A DNA stretch of 64,000 nucleotides from Nannochloropsis salina CCMP1776 (GCA_004565275.1 SDOX01000011.1:643881-707880); one strand, 5' to 3'. Counted from the first letter of the stretch, positions 30,821 through 42,218 are shown. Notes: generated from the letters alone by a model not told the origin. Program-made: numbers and translations.

Positions 30821-31594
30821 TTACTTCATGTATCGCTGCAGAAACGCCTTGTGAAAAGGATTGCGAATTGTGTCGTTCACAAATTTTTTCTTCTTCTCGC
30901 CTTCTCCTCGCGACTGGTTTTTGAAAACCACGTCATCGTTCCACTTGCGCTTCACTTGTGCGCTGCCCCCACCGAGGAGGGGGTTGCCCTTGAGCGCTGC
31001 AGCGTTAATCTCTTCCTCCTTTCGGTGCGCGGCCTCTGCCTTTTCTTCTTCCTCTTGCTTTCGACGTGCTTGTTCCCGCTCCTGCTTTATTTTCTCCAGT
31101 TCCAACCGCAGTAGCTCTTCTTCGTCCTCATCCTCGTCGTCACTATCATCGCTGCTGTCCAAGTCGCTCTCTTCCCCCACGTTTCTGTCCCCAGCGTGAT
31201 CGTCATCATCATCCACCTCATCGTCTCGATCATCAAATCGTTGTATTGCTTGCCGCAATTCCTCTTTGTCCTTTAGTAGCAAGGGCGTGGCCGCTGCCTC
31301 TCCTGCCTCCAAATGCCGTAACTCTTCTCGAGCCTGCAGGTCCCCTCCTTTCCCACGCTCCTGCAGTTTTATCAAGTGAGCTTCCCGCTCCTTCTCGTCT
31401 AAAACTCTCCGCAGGTCTTTTTTTTGAAGCTCGGAAACGGTATCTTGCCCGGGCTTACGGTATTTTAGAGTCGTGTGCGCAGGCATGTCGAGAACAGAAA
31501 ATTGACGAGATGTTTGCCCGCCGAGGCTCCAGCTGCCCAGGTCCGCCGCTTCGCCCTGCTTGGAGTGCCATGTAGATTTGGCTGCTGTCGTCAT
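30821..31594 (-). CDS. CWC15: Spliceosome-associated protein CWC15
   Basis: This 257-aa single-exon protein of the Cwf15/Cwc15 family is a component of the Prp19/NTC complex in active spliceosomes. The N-terminus MTTAAKSTWHSKQG and the segment SRQFSVLDMPAHTTLKYR match the family, and the C-terminus is diagnostic: KRKWNDDVVFKNQSRGE, then KKKFVNDTIRNPFHKAFLQ and RYMK. Between them lie an acidic stretch (DDSDDEDEDEEE) and a coiled coil (EKIKQEREQARRKQEEEEK). The start is fixed by the conserved MTTAA. Confidence 0.95.
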   Translation of the reverse strand: MTTAAKSTWHSKQGEAADLGSWSLGGQTSRQFSVLDMPAHTTLKYRKPGQDTVSELQKKDLRRVLDEKEREAHLIKLQERGKGGDLQAREELRHLEAGEAAATPLLLKDKEELRQAIQRFDDRDDEVDDDDDHAGDRNVGEESDLDSSDDSDDEDEDEEELLRLELEKIKQEREQARRKQEEEEKAEAAHRKEEEINAAALKGNPLLGGGSAQVKRKWNDDVVFKNQSRGEGEKKKKFVNDTIRNPFHKAFLQRYMK

Positions 31595-32134
31595 GCTTCG
31601 GCAAAGCAATTCACTGTATTAGACGAGGGTAGCGACAAGTGAGTGATGCGCGGCTCTGTTTTTGGTTCTAATCTGGACATGCTACAGGAGTATTCTGGGA
31701 GCGTGACCAGCCGTCGCCATCGCCACGATGCATCCACAAGGATGACGCTCGCAATTACTGCCAATCATCGATGAAAGACGGGGGATAACCATGACAAGCA
31801 TAGACACATTATAACTTGAATGAAGCACGGCACCATGCCCCGTACCAAGAAATGTAAGAGGTGTATATTCCCGAAAGCCTCCACAGGCGAAGGGAACGGA
31901 ACAAGAATGCGCGAAAATGCTACACCGACACAACTACAGGTCGCATCCGTAGGGAATGATCGCGCTTGAAAAATCAAAGTGGAGTCAAACGTGTGAGCGG
32001 GGACGTCGCAGTGCGAAAAGTGCTAATAAAGTGCGATTGAAATGCATACATTTCTAGGGTGTGTAAGAGCCACAGGAGGCTCCTAATGTGTTCCTAAAGG
32101 CCAAATGGGCAAGGACTTGTCCCTGGTGCTGTCA

Positions 32135-32151
32135 GGCATGCGACGCATGCC
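32135..32151. repeat. Perfect short palindrome
   Basis: GGCATGCG and CGCATGCC flank a single central base, giving 8-bp arms. It lies in the gene-poor region, far from any start codon, and may be chance or a protein-binding site. Confidence 0.5.
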
Positions 32152-32457
32152 ATGCATCTGCGCGCCTACGCGCCTTCGTCCTTCGTTCTTTGCGAAGACT
32201 GTTTTCTTGAAAGCTTAATTTTCGATCAGCGTTTGCTACGAAATTGGTTTTGTGTGCACATCTTTCCTTTTCAATGTGAACAAGCACAGTATTGTATTTT
32301 AATTACTCGTCTTCCCTGTTAACCTCCTGTCGCCTTCATATACCTCTCACTTCCTTCATGAAAAGTACAAACGTATCTTGTTCTTGACTCAATGTATATA
32401 CCGTCCTAATCTTTGACCAGTATGAATTTCACACGACCATTGTAATTCTCCTCAACT

Positions 32458-32880
32458 CCCGAAGATCTCCGCGAGGAAATCCTTCGCCTTGGCCGGGTAC
32501 ATCTTTAGCCCGCGATCCTCGGATATGGGGTACTCTAGGAACCTATGGGTGGCGATGCTGCCGGACTCCTGAGAGTAAATGACCTGCCTGCGTGTGCGTG
32601 TTTTATAAGGAGGTGAGGAGGGACGTGGCGGGCGATTGAAGGACGGAAAGGCCCCTCTCTCTCACCACCACACTAGCCAAAAACACGGACAAGCACCTTG
32701 TGTGTGTTGGTGTAGAGGAGGCCCGCCACGAGCTCGGATCAAGGCATCTTCACCGCGTTAGAGAGGGAAATTGCCACCGTAGATTCTTCCTCATCGCGCG
32801 CCATTCCCTTCGCGGCCACGACTGTGTACTTTCTTGAGGTGGGTGATGACCGGCTGCGACTTGATTTCACATTTCTCTCC
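32458..32880 (-). pseudogene. Remnant of the 3' end of an unidentified gene
   Basis: Read on the minus strand, the fragment STVAISLSNAVKMP is followed, after an in-frame stop, by SELVAGLLYTNTHK. A plausible intron then leads to VIYSQESGSIATHRF and LEYPISEDRGLKMYP, ending AKDFLAEIFGS and a stop near 32458. Upstream, a differently framed piece reads IKSQPVITHLKKV. The codon usage and the intron with matching phase look like a former host gene. The reading frame is interrupted, so it is probably not functional. I do not recognise the family. It could also be a real gene with unusual exons. Confidence 0.45.
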
Positions 32881-33319
32881 ATTGTGTCACTGTGAGAGTA
32901 TATCATGATGAATATGATAACAGTCCTTTTTGTATGACACAGATGCCCAAAGCGCCGTGCCAACTACTGACATTGAAGGGAGTCGATGACACCGGTAACA
33001 CCGATGCGCCACCCGCTTTGTTAGAAAAAGCAGGAGAAGAGGGGTTCGGCTTGCGAGCTGCCGCACTCATGCGGTGCACTTCCATTCATAAAAGCACGGA
33101 TAGACTCATTATACTTGTCCAACACAAGCTCGCTACGTGTGGTTAGCATTTGGATTTTGGTAGTCTCTGTATAACTCCATGGTTTAAATGCTGAGGTGTT
33201 ACCCGCTACACAGATTGATAGTGGCCTTTCCATACTGGCGCGGCTTGTCGGTACAAAAATACTCAAAGATTACTCGTCTTCTGCACGGGAACAGAGACTA
33301 AGCTGCTACCGCAAACGTT

Positions 33320-33897
33320 TTAAATCCTGATACCACTACGTAGGATGCCCGCCCGAGTAAAGTCATATATATGACATCCGATGCTATCACATGGCGTCGA
33401 CACTAAAGTTGACTCTGGAATCTTGCTCCGAACTACGTCAATACATGGATTAAACTTTTCCTCTGGGTCAAAGACGAGCATATATCTTGTGGCATTTACA
33501 AAGTTGAAGGCCTCAAAAGAGAGAGAGCAGGGTGCCTGGCTGTAAAGCTCATGAGCGTTCTCCCGCAAAATATCGCCACAGCGAAAGTACATTATCACGA
33601 TGTCTTCAAAATTTGCCTTCCAGCTCCTTTTGTCTGGAAATAGGTTTAGGGCTAAACTGCTGGCTAAATCAGATCATAGTTTTTAATATCTGAATGAACG
33701 CGGTAAATCGGAGCTCTGGAACATATATGGAGAAGTGTCCCCATTTGAAGAATTTGATAGTTGACTTCGCGGCACGACTTTATAGCATATTTCATTAACG
33801 ACTCTACTTTCGAGTTGACCTCGCCTCGCGCTGCAATCAATACAGGAGGTAAATTTACACAAGGGTCCCTGTTCGAGTTAAAAGAGCTTATCGCCAC
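33320..33897 (-). pseudogene. Remnant resembling a glycosyltransferase-like protein
   Basis: On the minus strand one piece (to about 33664) reads LMKYAIKSCREVNYQILQ and ends near SDIKNYD. A second piece in another frame reads LALNLFPDKRSWKANFED, then IVIMYFRCGDILRENAHELY and MLVFDPEEKFNPCIDVV, ending DFTRAGILRSGIRI. The FRCGD motif recalls the HxRxGD-type element of some fucosyltransferase-like glycosyltransferases. The pieces look protein-coding but do not form one open frame, and no complete domain is present. Decay, or an unrecognised exon structure, are both possible. The identity is tentative. Confidence 0.4.
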
Positions 33898-34012
33898 CCC
33901 AGAGCAATGAGATAAGACTTTTTGGACTTGTGCAAGCTAAATTTGACGGTTTCCTAAGCGGCCATAATCCATGAAATTAATCCATAAGCATGAAGACTTG
34001 TTCATTGCCGCG

Positions 34013-34144
34013 TCGGCAAACGTTGTTTGCAATATTTGATCGCTTCCTATTCGTTTCAACCGCTAATGTTATTGTCGGAAAACGTTATTTGCAATATTTG
34101 ATCGCTTTCAATTCATGCCAACCGCTGATGTTCCATGTCGGAAA
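34013..34144. repeat. Two-copy direct tandem repeat, about 62 bp unit
   Basis: Unit one starts at 34013 with TCGGCAAACGTT, unit two at 34075 with TCGGAAAACGTT, and a third begins at 34138 but stops after a few bases. Both units share TTTGCAATATTTGATCGCTT and an AACCGCTAATG/AACCGCTGATG segment. Function is unknown. Confidence 0.85.
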
Positions 34145-35720
34145 AAAGTCCGTAGAAACGAACGAAAATCAGAGAAAAACTAAGTACTGAAATGACAAGG
34201 ACTGCACGATCTCCCATGCTCGACTAGGGAGTTCTTTCGAGGCCCCATGTAAAGTGTCACAAGATGATAATCAAGATGAATATAAGACTCAAATAGATCC
34301 GACTTGACTTACGACCTGCTACACAACTGGTAATAATGGCATGTGCCCATGCAGGAATTATGCTAAGTTACCATTTCGAGTAGCTACTTATTTCAACTTT
34401 GACTAAGGTCATGGTGCATTGCGGCACCAAGGTGTGTGGGAACGACACATCAGAAACATGAAAGCATATAAGTGCCCTCTCATATTGTTGGAGAATTCGC
34501 TTCGGCATGTTTTCAAAAGATAAGATATCTACTATATATACTACTAGTTTATAGTATATGATATCGCCAAACCATCAGCAGCCGAAGAGGCTCAGCCTGC
34601 ATATCGGGCACAGACCAGGTAATGTTCAGAACTGAGTCCAGCCCTGGATTCGAGTTTTACACTTAGGCTTTGTAGAAAACATGAATCACAAGTCAAGCTT
34701 CAAGGAAAAATATCGTCGCAAAAGACGAAAAACGAAGGCACTGGAGCGCTCGCATGCTTTGAGTGACGGTTGCCCTGAGCTCTCTCGAATCGAATAGATG
34801 GGATTAATCGCACTTGGAAATTCAAGGTGAAAATGAAAGTGCTAAATGCGTGTCTATATTATAGGCACGAATTTTCTCTTATTGACGCCGTAAACCCCTG
34901 TAGAATGGCCGTACAATAGGAAAGTGCGTTCAAAGTGTGCCCTTGGCCATCCGAGTGGAGGACTCACCTGCGCATTCGCACTTTCCAAGACTTTTGCACA
35001 TTGAGGGAAGTGCGGCCGTTCCCTGATTCCTAAGATGTCTAAGCGAGACTCGCAATGGGTCACTATGGAAAATGGGCTTGGGTAATCTAGATGGTCTCGA
35101 GATTACAGACTAAGTATTTGAGTCATCATTGTTTCGCCTTATTATCCTCCCGTACAAGAAAGTTTTCCGATCAGCGTAGCGGTGAGCACATCGCCCTAGC
35201 TACATATCGTAGTCACGGAGCATAACCAATAGTGGATTTATAATGTCTGGTTGGAGGAGGTAGACCATTTGATAGCCGTGGTAGTATAAATCATTATCTT
35301 ATCGTTCGGCCGGGTGTGAAAGCGAAAAGCTATGGTATTCATACCTTCGTATAGAACCTTGTGAGACAGAATTTTCCTACCCGAATGCGGCCAACACAGA
35401 AAATTACGTGTCGATGACTTGAAATTTTAGAGCCTTTAGCGGTTTCGGAAGGGGAGTGACCCCAACTGCAAGATTAACCGTGCACATGTGCGCCTATGCA
35501 GAGGCATGGGCCGATCGGTTGTGAAAGGAAGTCAAGGTGGCCATATTTGTCTGTCAAGAGCCGACTTCCGGTCTTATTAGCATATTTCGCCACGCAACAA
35601 AGGGATATCTATTGAATGTTATCTGTTGTTTTGACTCGTTGCAAGGAGTAGGCCTGCATGTTTTGTTGCATAGTTCAACCGAGCGACAGGGAATGAATTA
35701 CAGCTTCGTTTACTGGATGT

Positions 35721-36533
35721 ATGCCCCTTCTCATCGCACTTTCAGAGGTTATAGGGATGCTAAAATCAATCCTACGGCTACCCAAAAGTCGCTGTTTAAG
35801 CCTCAGAGTTTGGATTTCCTTCGTCTTCTGTGCAGGGGTGTGTCAAGGTTGGTTCCTTCGTTGCCGCGCACTCCCACCGTATTTAACGTTACCACGCACC
35901 CGTGGAAACGTGCACTGTCTGCAGGGTGGGGGAGGGCCTGGGGGTGTCGGACGGGTTGCCGATAAGTATTCGTGGACGGAGAACGAGTGGGAGGTGGAGG
36001 TCACCGTGCCCGTGCCGGCTTGGACGCGAAAAGAAGACGTGCTTTTCAAAGCCGCCGCCACGAGTGTTAAACTTGGGCTAGTGAATAGCACCGAGCTCTT
36101 ACTGGGCGGTAAATTGATGGGAAGGATTGCTCTGGACGGTACATACTGGAGCCTGGAAGGCGAGGGGAACGCCCGCGCGGTCAAGCTCCTTCTGGAAAAG
36201 AAGCTGGGGGCTCTGGAGAACAACATGGATTGGCGGCGCGTGCTGTCCGAAGAGGCTGCAACCGAGGTTGAGTACCAGGAGGCCGAAAAATTCGACACAC
36301 AAGCCTACATCCACCAAATGCTGGGGCCGGGGGGTGTAAACATGAGCTTGGTGGACCGAGAGATGTTCGGGGGCCTCGCGGGGGGCGTGATGGCGAATGT
36401 CAGCCAAGAGGCGCTGAGGGAATACGTGGAGGGTAAGGTTCTTGACGACGCGACCGGCATGGCGTCTCAAGGAGGTCGGTCTGGAGGGGGAGGCGAGCAA
36501 CAGGAAGAACCCAAAAGAAGCAATGGAAGTTAA
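35721..36533 (+). CDS. CS-domain (NudC/p23-like) protein with N-terminal leader
   Basis: The 270-aa protein has a CS domain at about residues 83-150. YSWTENEWEVEVTVPVP opens it, LLLGGKLMGRIALDGTYWSL follows, and the order matches NudC (Y-x-W-x-Q...V-T-I-P-V-P...D-x-x-F/YW-S-I/L). CS domains are HSP90 co-chaperone or protein-stabilising modules. An unusual N-terminal extension of about 80 aa contains a hydrophobic stretch (VWISFVFCAGVCQGWF) that could be a signal peptide, so the protein may enter the plastid or secretory pathway. An alternative ATG at 35757 would still keep that stretch. The C-terminus is Gly/Gln/Glu-rich and disordered. Confidence 0.75.
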   Translation: MPLLIALSEVIGMLKSILRLPKSRCLSLRVWISFVFCAGVCQGWFLRCRALPPYLTLPRTRGNVHCLQGGGGPGGVGRVADKYSWTENEWEVEVTVPVPAWTRKEDVLFKAAATSVKLGLVNSTELLLGGKLMGRIALDGTYWSLEGEGNARAVKLLLEKKLGALENNMDWRRVLSEEAATEVEYQEAEKFDTQAYIHQMLGPGGVNMSLVDREMFGGLAGGVMANVSQEALREYVEGKVLDDATGMASQGGRSGGGGEQQEEPKRSNGS

Positions 36534-37585
36534 TGTAAAGCAAGGGTTTGGACATCTCATTTTAAATTTTCGTTTCTGTTTATAGATTATTTATGTATGT
36601 CTAGATAATCATAAGGGTCCGCCATGATAATCATCATATCAAATCCAGGTGCTCATAGACTTGCGTGTTCTGCATGCGGCTCTCGCCACAACATGGCAGA
36701 TATTTGTTACTAAGCATGGCCCTCCAGATTTGATGTTCGAAATCTTTCTACGACCCGCTAGCTCGGTAGGAGCAAGGCTGATGTTTGACGGTACGTGCTC
36801 GCACCCCACATTGACTTATCCTCGCGCTTTCAACGTGGGAGACGCGCGAGTACTTGAACTAAGCCTCATCCTCAGAGCACTCATGAGTACATTTCAACGT
36901 GAGCGACGGATACGGGCGCACAGTCCTATCTTCCTCAAGGCTACAAGACGCACGGTCGTTTGGTAACACTTGCACAGGACGCATTCCCTCTATACTTATG
37001 TTCAATTCAATCAATCTTCAAGGACTTTCCTCGCAGTTCCAACAGGGCGGACATAAACCCAGATTGTGTCATATCAAGTAAAATTCACAAATACGGTTCG
37101 CGGTGCCACAGCAAGGCAGCTGGGCATTATTCTCCTGCTACGAGTAGGTGGCCCTTCCTCCCTCACTCCTTTCCGTCCCTTCACTTATCTCCTCAGAGAA
37201 TTCCTTCCACCGGCAACTACCTCGTTGTGCCTCTTCCGACGCCTTCCGCCCTCGTATGCACATGTCCTCCTTCCACTAACTCCTTTTATGTTGCTGCTGT
37301 AAATATCCTGGGTCTGTAGACCGTCCACTTACTTGCTTGCTTACCATGTTTCTTCATGTAATTGGCTCTTATGTGTCTTAAATAATGTCTTACCTTTAGA
37401 ATGATTGAGCACATCAGGAGGAGGAATTGTTCCTTCCCCGCCTCATTCATGCCCGTGACGCAACCAGTCTGAATACGGCTAGCGCAATGTCAACCCCCTT
37501 CGTGTATGATTGGCTTACATGGCCATTCAAAATTGATTCCAATGTTTCCTTCACGACCCTTCTCAGTATAAGAACCGGCTGTTCA
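36534..37585. other. Convergent 3' flanks, about 1 kb
   Basis: No gene with recognisable features. Open frames on the plus strand (36649-37319) are short, overlap in several frames and have no domain-like pattern. Confidence 0.4.
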
Positions 37586-40500
37586 TCATAAAGAGCGGGC
37601 AAGAAAGCCTGGTTCCGCCTCTTCATCCTTCGCGCCCGCGATCGCTGCGCTCCCCGCGGTATTATCGCCACCATTGTTGGCAGTAACGGTCCGCGACCCC
37701 GCGCGGCTCGTCCGACGCTTCTGGTGGGCAGGCCCCTGATTGGCGTGAACCGACGAGATCGCGTGATCGTCCACCCCGTTCCCCGCCTCTAGCAGGCCCT
37801 TGGCCCCCAGCAGAGACGCCAGTGGAGCCGGCGTCCACTGCAACCCACCGTAACCGTTGGGATCGGCGGGTCCGTGGCACGATATGTCCAGGTCGTTGTT
37901 GCTCTTACTATGGCTCAGGGATCCCCTTGAGCCTTCCACTTTCCCAGCAGGTCCGCCTAGGATGCTCAAGCCCGCGTAACTCGCTCGTCGATCACTGGAT
38001 AGCTCCCCCGCCTGGGCGAAACTTACAGAGGGTGGAGCCATCGGCAGTCGCTGCACCTCCTCTCGGTTATGCTTTTCCATGTGCTCGTGTTGTCCAAAGT
38101 ACGTTTGGGGTCCCCCCTGGCTTGAGGCCTGCATCTGCAACCTTGCCGAGCCTCGTGAGGAAGTATTAAGCGACTGGCCAGGCTCCGGACTGGGACTGGA
38201 GCCGTAAATCTCAAAGTCTGTAACCACGCTTCCAATATCCTCCTCGTCCATCGTCAATCCACTTGCAGGGAGGGTGTGTCCATCCCGCGGGTCAGAGTGC
38301 TTCCGCGACTCTTGTTCCTTTCGCTGATGACGGCGACCCCCTTGGCCCTCTCTGCCGTTGGCTAAATCGCCGTATGATGAATTATCGCCGGCAGCGGGGA
38401 GGTCTCGACCAGAAACACCACCCTCTTCTTGCAGAAGGAAAATTTGGGCCTTGGTAAGTTGTGCAATAGGCAGAACCCCGTCCGTCATGCCCCCCCCACG
38501 ACCATCATCCGAGGCAGGGTAACCACCACTGCTTTTGCCATCTTGCGGGAGACAGGAAGATGATTGTCCACCTTGAGTCTGAGCATGGGAGGAGAATTGC
38601 GACGATGGAAAAGATTCCCCACTGCGGTCCCTCCCCTCCCCCCCCCACGACAAGCCCACCGTGCTCCGAAGGGCGCTCGACAGCTGGGATATGTGTATGG
38701 TAGGCTGGCTATAGCAGGCGTGATCCTGGTGCTGTACGCCGGGGTCTGAAACCTGCTTTGCGACAGGCACAGCCTGCGGCCCGCTCGTCTCATCGGAGAG
38801 CACGGTCATGCCCCTCCGAAGGGGCCGGAATAAGGCGTCGTCGCTCTCAGGGTCCTGGCCCTCCCCGGCCCGGGGCCCCACGCCCTCCATGCGATCCACC
38901 GACGGTCGCCGCCCGACCAAATCGTCGCCAAGGTCCTCGTCGTCTTGCTCTGGCAGGGCTGTGGGCAAGGCTCCGAAGGTGTCCCTCATCTGCAAGCGCG
39001 ACGACACCCCAGACCTGACAGTCTCCTTGGTGTCCGGGTCCGCGAGGTACTTGCTCGGTTTTAAGGGCAGGATGGAGAGCATGGCCGCCCCGGGGTAGCC
39101 CTCCGCAGGTGCGACGAAAGAGCGGAAGCGCACGAAGGCCGTCACTTCCGTGTTCGCCTTGTCGATGCATTTGCAGATCCAGGACGCCTCCGGTGTTCCT
39201 GTGGCCGAGGCCGCCGACTCCCGACTCCCCGCACTGCTGACACTGCTGCTTGTGCTGCTGCTGCTGCTCCCGCTGTCTGACATGGTAGAGGAGCGGCGAG
39301 AAAACCAGTAAGCACCGATGGCCGCGTAGATGTCAGGGAGGTCGTCGGGGTGGAAGATCTCCGCGAGCAGGAGGATGGGCAGCACCGCGAGGGAGCCGAC
39401 CTTGGACTCCACCTCTTCCCGCGTCATGAAGGTGGCCGCGAAACGCTCGTCCGTGTAGACGAAAAGCTCGTCCTGCAAGAACATGAAGCCGCACAGCATG
39501 GAGACGCCGTCCTCCATTCTTCGCAAGTCCAGGGGCAGGCAGTGAGGGCCCATGGCCTCTTTCGACCCGGGGTGCGTGAGGAGTTGCGCCTGCTGCGCCG
39601 CGTGGCTCTTGGAGCGCGTGGCGGGGCTCCCGGCCATGGGACCAGAGCCCGTGGGGGCGGGCCCCACCACCTCTTGCAGCTGGTCGCAGATCCCAAAGGT
39701 CATATCCGTGCCAGAGGCCAGTTGCGACGAGACTTTCGTCCACAAATTCCTGGTGGTGGGGGCGTATAAAATTAGCGATTGGTGCCGGCGCAGGAATCGA
39801 AAGAGTACGGTCATCTATCTTAATGCAAGGAATCAGGACGTTCTTGAGAGGGAGAGCGGGTGGTCACCTCACGGCTGAAATCATCTCCCTGCCCCTCAAT
39901 GCCGTACAAAGGCCCCCGGACATGACCCTATTCCGACACCGAGTCTGAGACAAGGCGGTAGGCGGGGAGCGCGTAACTGTCGCTACACTCCTAGCCAACG
40001 AGATGCGTACCTGAGCATGATGCACTTGGCGGTGTCCAGCTCGTTATCGTGCCACGTCCGCAGAAAGGCCTCTTTGCAGTGGCGGGCGGCCTCGAAGAAA
40101 AAGCGACAGTGCCAGGGGTCGCGGGGGGGAGAGTGCCGCCGGGCGCCGACGGCCAACTCCTGGCCCTGTTGGAGTAGGCCGTTCCCGGAGAGGGAGCGGG
40201 ACAAGGAGGAGGAGGTGGAGGAGGCGGCCGATGTCGTGGCACTGCTGATGTGGCTCTGCCCGCTTCCGTTCGCGGCGCGTATGTCACCCCTGGAGCTTCC
40301 ATGCCGTGAGCTGCTCAGCGACAAGGAGGAGCAGCCCCGACTACTTTTACTGCCCGGGGGGCGCCCAGGACCCCGGATTTGCGGCACACACTTGATGCCC
40401 CTGGAGGTGCAGATCTGGCAGGGGTTGCGGCGGTTGCATCGTTTCTATGAAGGAATATGGAAGTAGAGTGAGGAGTGCGGGGCGGTGGGACAAGCAACGA

Positions 40501-41212
40501 TATTACGAAGCACGCAAAATTTAGGGTTCAAAAGAACGAAGTGTGACTGGTGAGGCAGGGCGTGAAAGTAGCGTCGAGGCTGAGCCCTCCAGAGGGAAGT
40601 AGCGACACGCCTCACCTTCGAGCGCTTGCAGGCTTCACAACTGTGCTCCATGTAGCGGGCGTCCCCCTTGTGCGCCAGATAGTCGTCGTAATGGCCGCTT
40701 GAGTCGATGAGGGAGTCGTGGCCCGAGGCGTCTATTGTGCTGTGACCCGAGGCGTCGACCATGGAGTGGCCTGAGGCATCAACATGGTGGTAGCTACTGT
40801 CGATGTGGCAGCTGGCGTCCACGGCGGTGTGGTACGAGCAGTCCTCATCCTTCGCGCGCCAATCCATGCCATCGTTGTGCATGCGAGAGCCGTCGTGGCT
40901 GGTCGCGCCATGGCTGTTGTGTGGGTGGGGCATCAAGAGACCGGCGCCCCCGAGCTGCGTCTGGGGCGGATGCCCATACCCAGTGCCCTGACTCTGCGCG
41001 TGCCCGCTGCCCGAGCCAAAAGGGTCCTGTTCCGCGCTGTACGACAAGTCGAAGATGTGGTCTAGCTCGTTGAAATGGTCCGTGTCCATCTCGTCCTGGC
41101 TCCCAACTCCCCCGCCTGACTCGTGCCCGACGAGCCCGATGCTGTCTTCGAAAAAGACGCCACTGCCCACGAGTTTCTCCCTCGCCGGGCCTGGATTCAA
41201 GAAGGTGGTCAT
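37586..41212 (-). CDS. Zn2Cys6 transcription regulator with PAS-like domain
   Basis: Three exons on the minus strand: 40616-41212, 40011-40444 and 37586-39749, closing to 1064 aa. Splicing between the first two (gtgagg...tag) joins the halves of a fungal-type binuclear zinc cluster: CEACKRSK followed by KRCNRRNPCQICTSRGIKC, with exact C-x2-C-x6-C-x5-C-x2-C-x6-C spacing at about residues 192-218. An Arg/Gly/Pro segment follows. Near residues 410-560 a PAS-like region is visible (FVYTDERFAATFMTREEVES, IFHPDDLPDIYAAI, then VTAFVRFRSF), as in fungal ERT1/AcuK-type gluconeogenesis regulators. Before the zinc cluster lies a His-rich repeat with the unit DASGH. The remainder is Ser/Gln/Gly-rich and probably an activation region. 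A Zn2Cys6 regulator (ZnCys) controlling lipid accumulation is known in Nannochloropsis; whether this is that gene cannot be decided here. Confidence 0.85.
40680..40820 (-). repeat. DASGH-type pentapeptide/15-bp repeat in the zinc-cluster regulator
   Basis: The coding sequence repeats units of the form VDASGHS, IDASGHD and IDSSGHY, with related VDASCH and IDSSYHH before them. It produces a histidine every few residues between about residues 132 and 177, just ahead of the zinc cluster. Confidence 0.85.
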
Positions 41213-42218
41213 ACCGTCTGCCGTGTGCGGGTTAAGACAGGCACCTTCTTAGTTTGTTAGAGGCGCTAATGTCCGGCACAATGGGACAGTCCCTTTGAGT
41301 GTGAGAAAGAGGTCACGTCGCCGCCCGCGCCCACCACTGGAAGATATCTGAGCTAGGGTAGGACGGCCAGCTTTTGAAACCAACCCGGTTTTGTTGATTT
41401 GACAGGAGTGACCTGAGAACGATGCATCAAGTGTGTAGAGCGTGCAAAAGAGTGAGCATACATCACTAATACACACTGACGTGCGCGTGTGTCGACGACG
41501 GACAAGTCGAGGCGTGATGAGCCTACTCTGCTAGCGCGAGGAGTTTCAACAGTGGTTCCCTCCCGAGTCAGCATCCTCCACCCATTCACACCCCGGACAA
41601 AGTTATGCCATCCGTAAATCCCAGCAGAAGTTCGCTTTCCAACCTTGGACACGGCGATTCACCTCTTACACCCCAAGGCGAGAATTGGATGAAATTCGGG
41701 TCTCACTTGACGGCAGCGACCCCGAAACATCGACCCCAAAAGGCCCACTTTACGGGTCACTGGACTATCCGCCGGTCCCCCCCGCTTAAACCCGGCGTGC
41801 GAGCGGTCATCCCCGCAGCTTCACGCGCAGTGGCCCCACCCGTTTGAATTTAGGGAGACAGGACCCCGCTTAATTCTCCGTGGCGTGTTCGGTGCTGTGG
41901 CCCCCTCGTCTTGTGGCTTGTGTCGCGGCTACCCATGCCACCTTTCTCTCACGACTCTTCTATTGCTCACGGCGCCGACGGGGAGGCTCCCTGAGTCCCG
42001 GCCATCACTCGCACGTTTTTTCTACGGAAAGGTCACTTCGTCGCGCACGTTTTTATCAATGCCCTCCTCATTCGTATTTCTACGTGATTTTACATGCGCG
42101 TGCAATACTGTCACCGCTGTTCAGGTGGAATGTTTCCGAGGTGACATCGTCCAACTACGCTTTTTTGGTGACCGCCGCTTCAGGGCTGCTTTCCGGCGCT
42201 TTTCGATTCAAAAGGAAT
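41213..42218. promoter_or_regulatory. Divergent upstream region, zinc-cluster regulator and sugar transporter
   Basis: About 1 kb separates the two start codons. The frame of the transporter is open upstream of its ATG to about 41880 but contains no in-frame ATG there; an upstream non-coding exon is possible. No other gene is seen. Confidence 0.4.

Larger units (their letters stand above)
31595..35720. other. Gene-poor 4 kb region with gene remnants
   Basis: This is the longest stretch without an intact gene. It is AT-richer than the rest. Protein-like fragments on the minus strand are listed separately (32458-32880 and 33320-33897), as are a tandem repeat (34013-34144) and a palindrome (32135-32151). 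From 34150 to 35720 I see no gene. An imperfect AT-rich inverted repeat bounded by GATATC occurs near 34523-34566. Confidence 0.5.

Noticed and set aside
34523-34566. AT-rich inverted repeat bounded by GATATC
   Set aside because: Arms are imperfect and AT-only; likely chance in AT-rich DNA, too weak for a terminator or element end.
31595-35720. Possible transposon or virus-derived element in the gene-poor region
   Set aside because: No reverse transcriptase, integrase, transposase, capsid or terminal-repeat structure was recognised.
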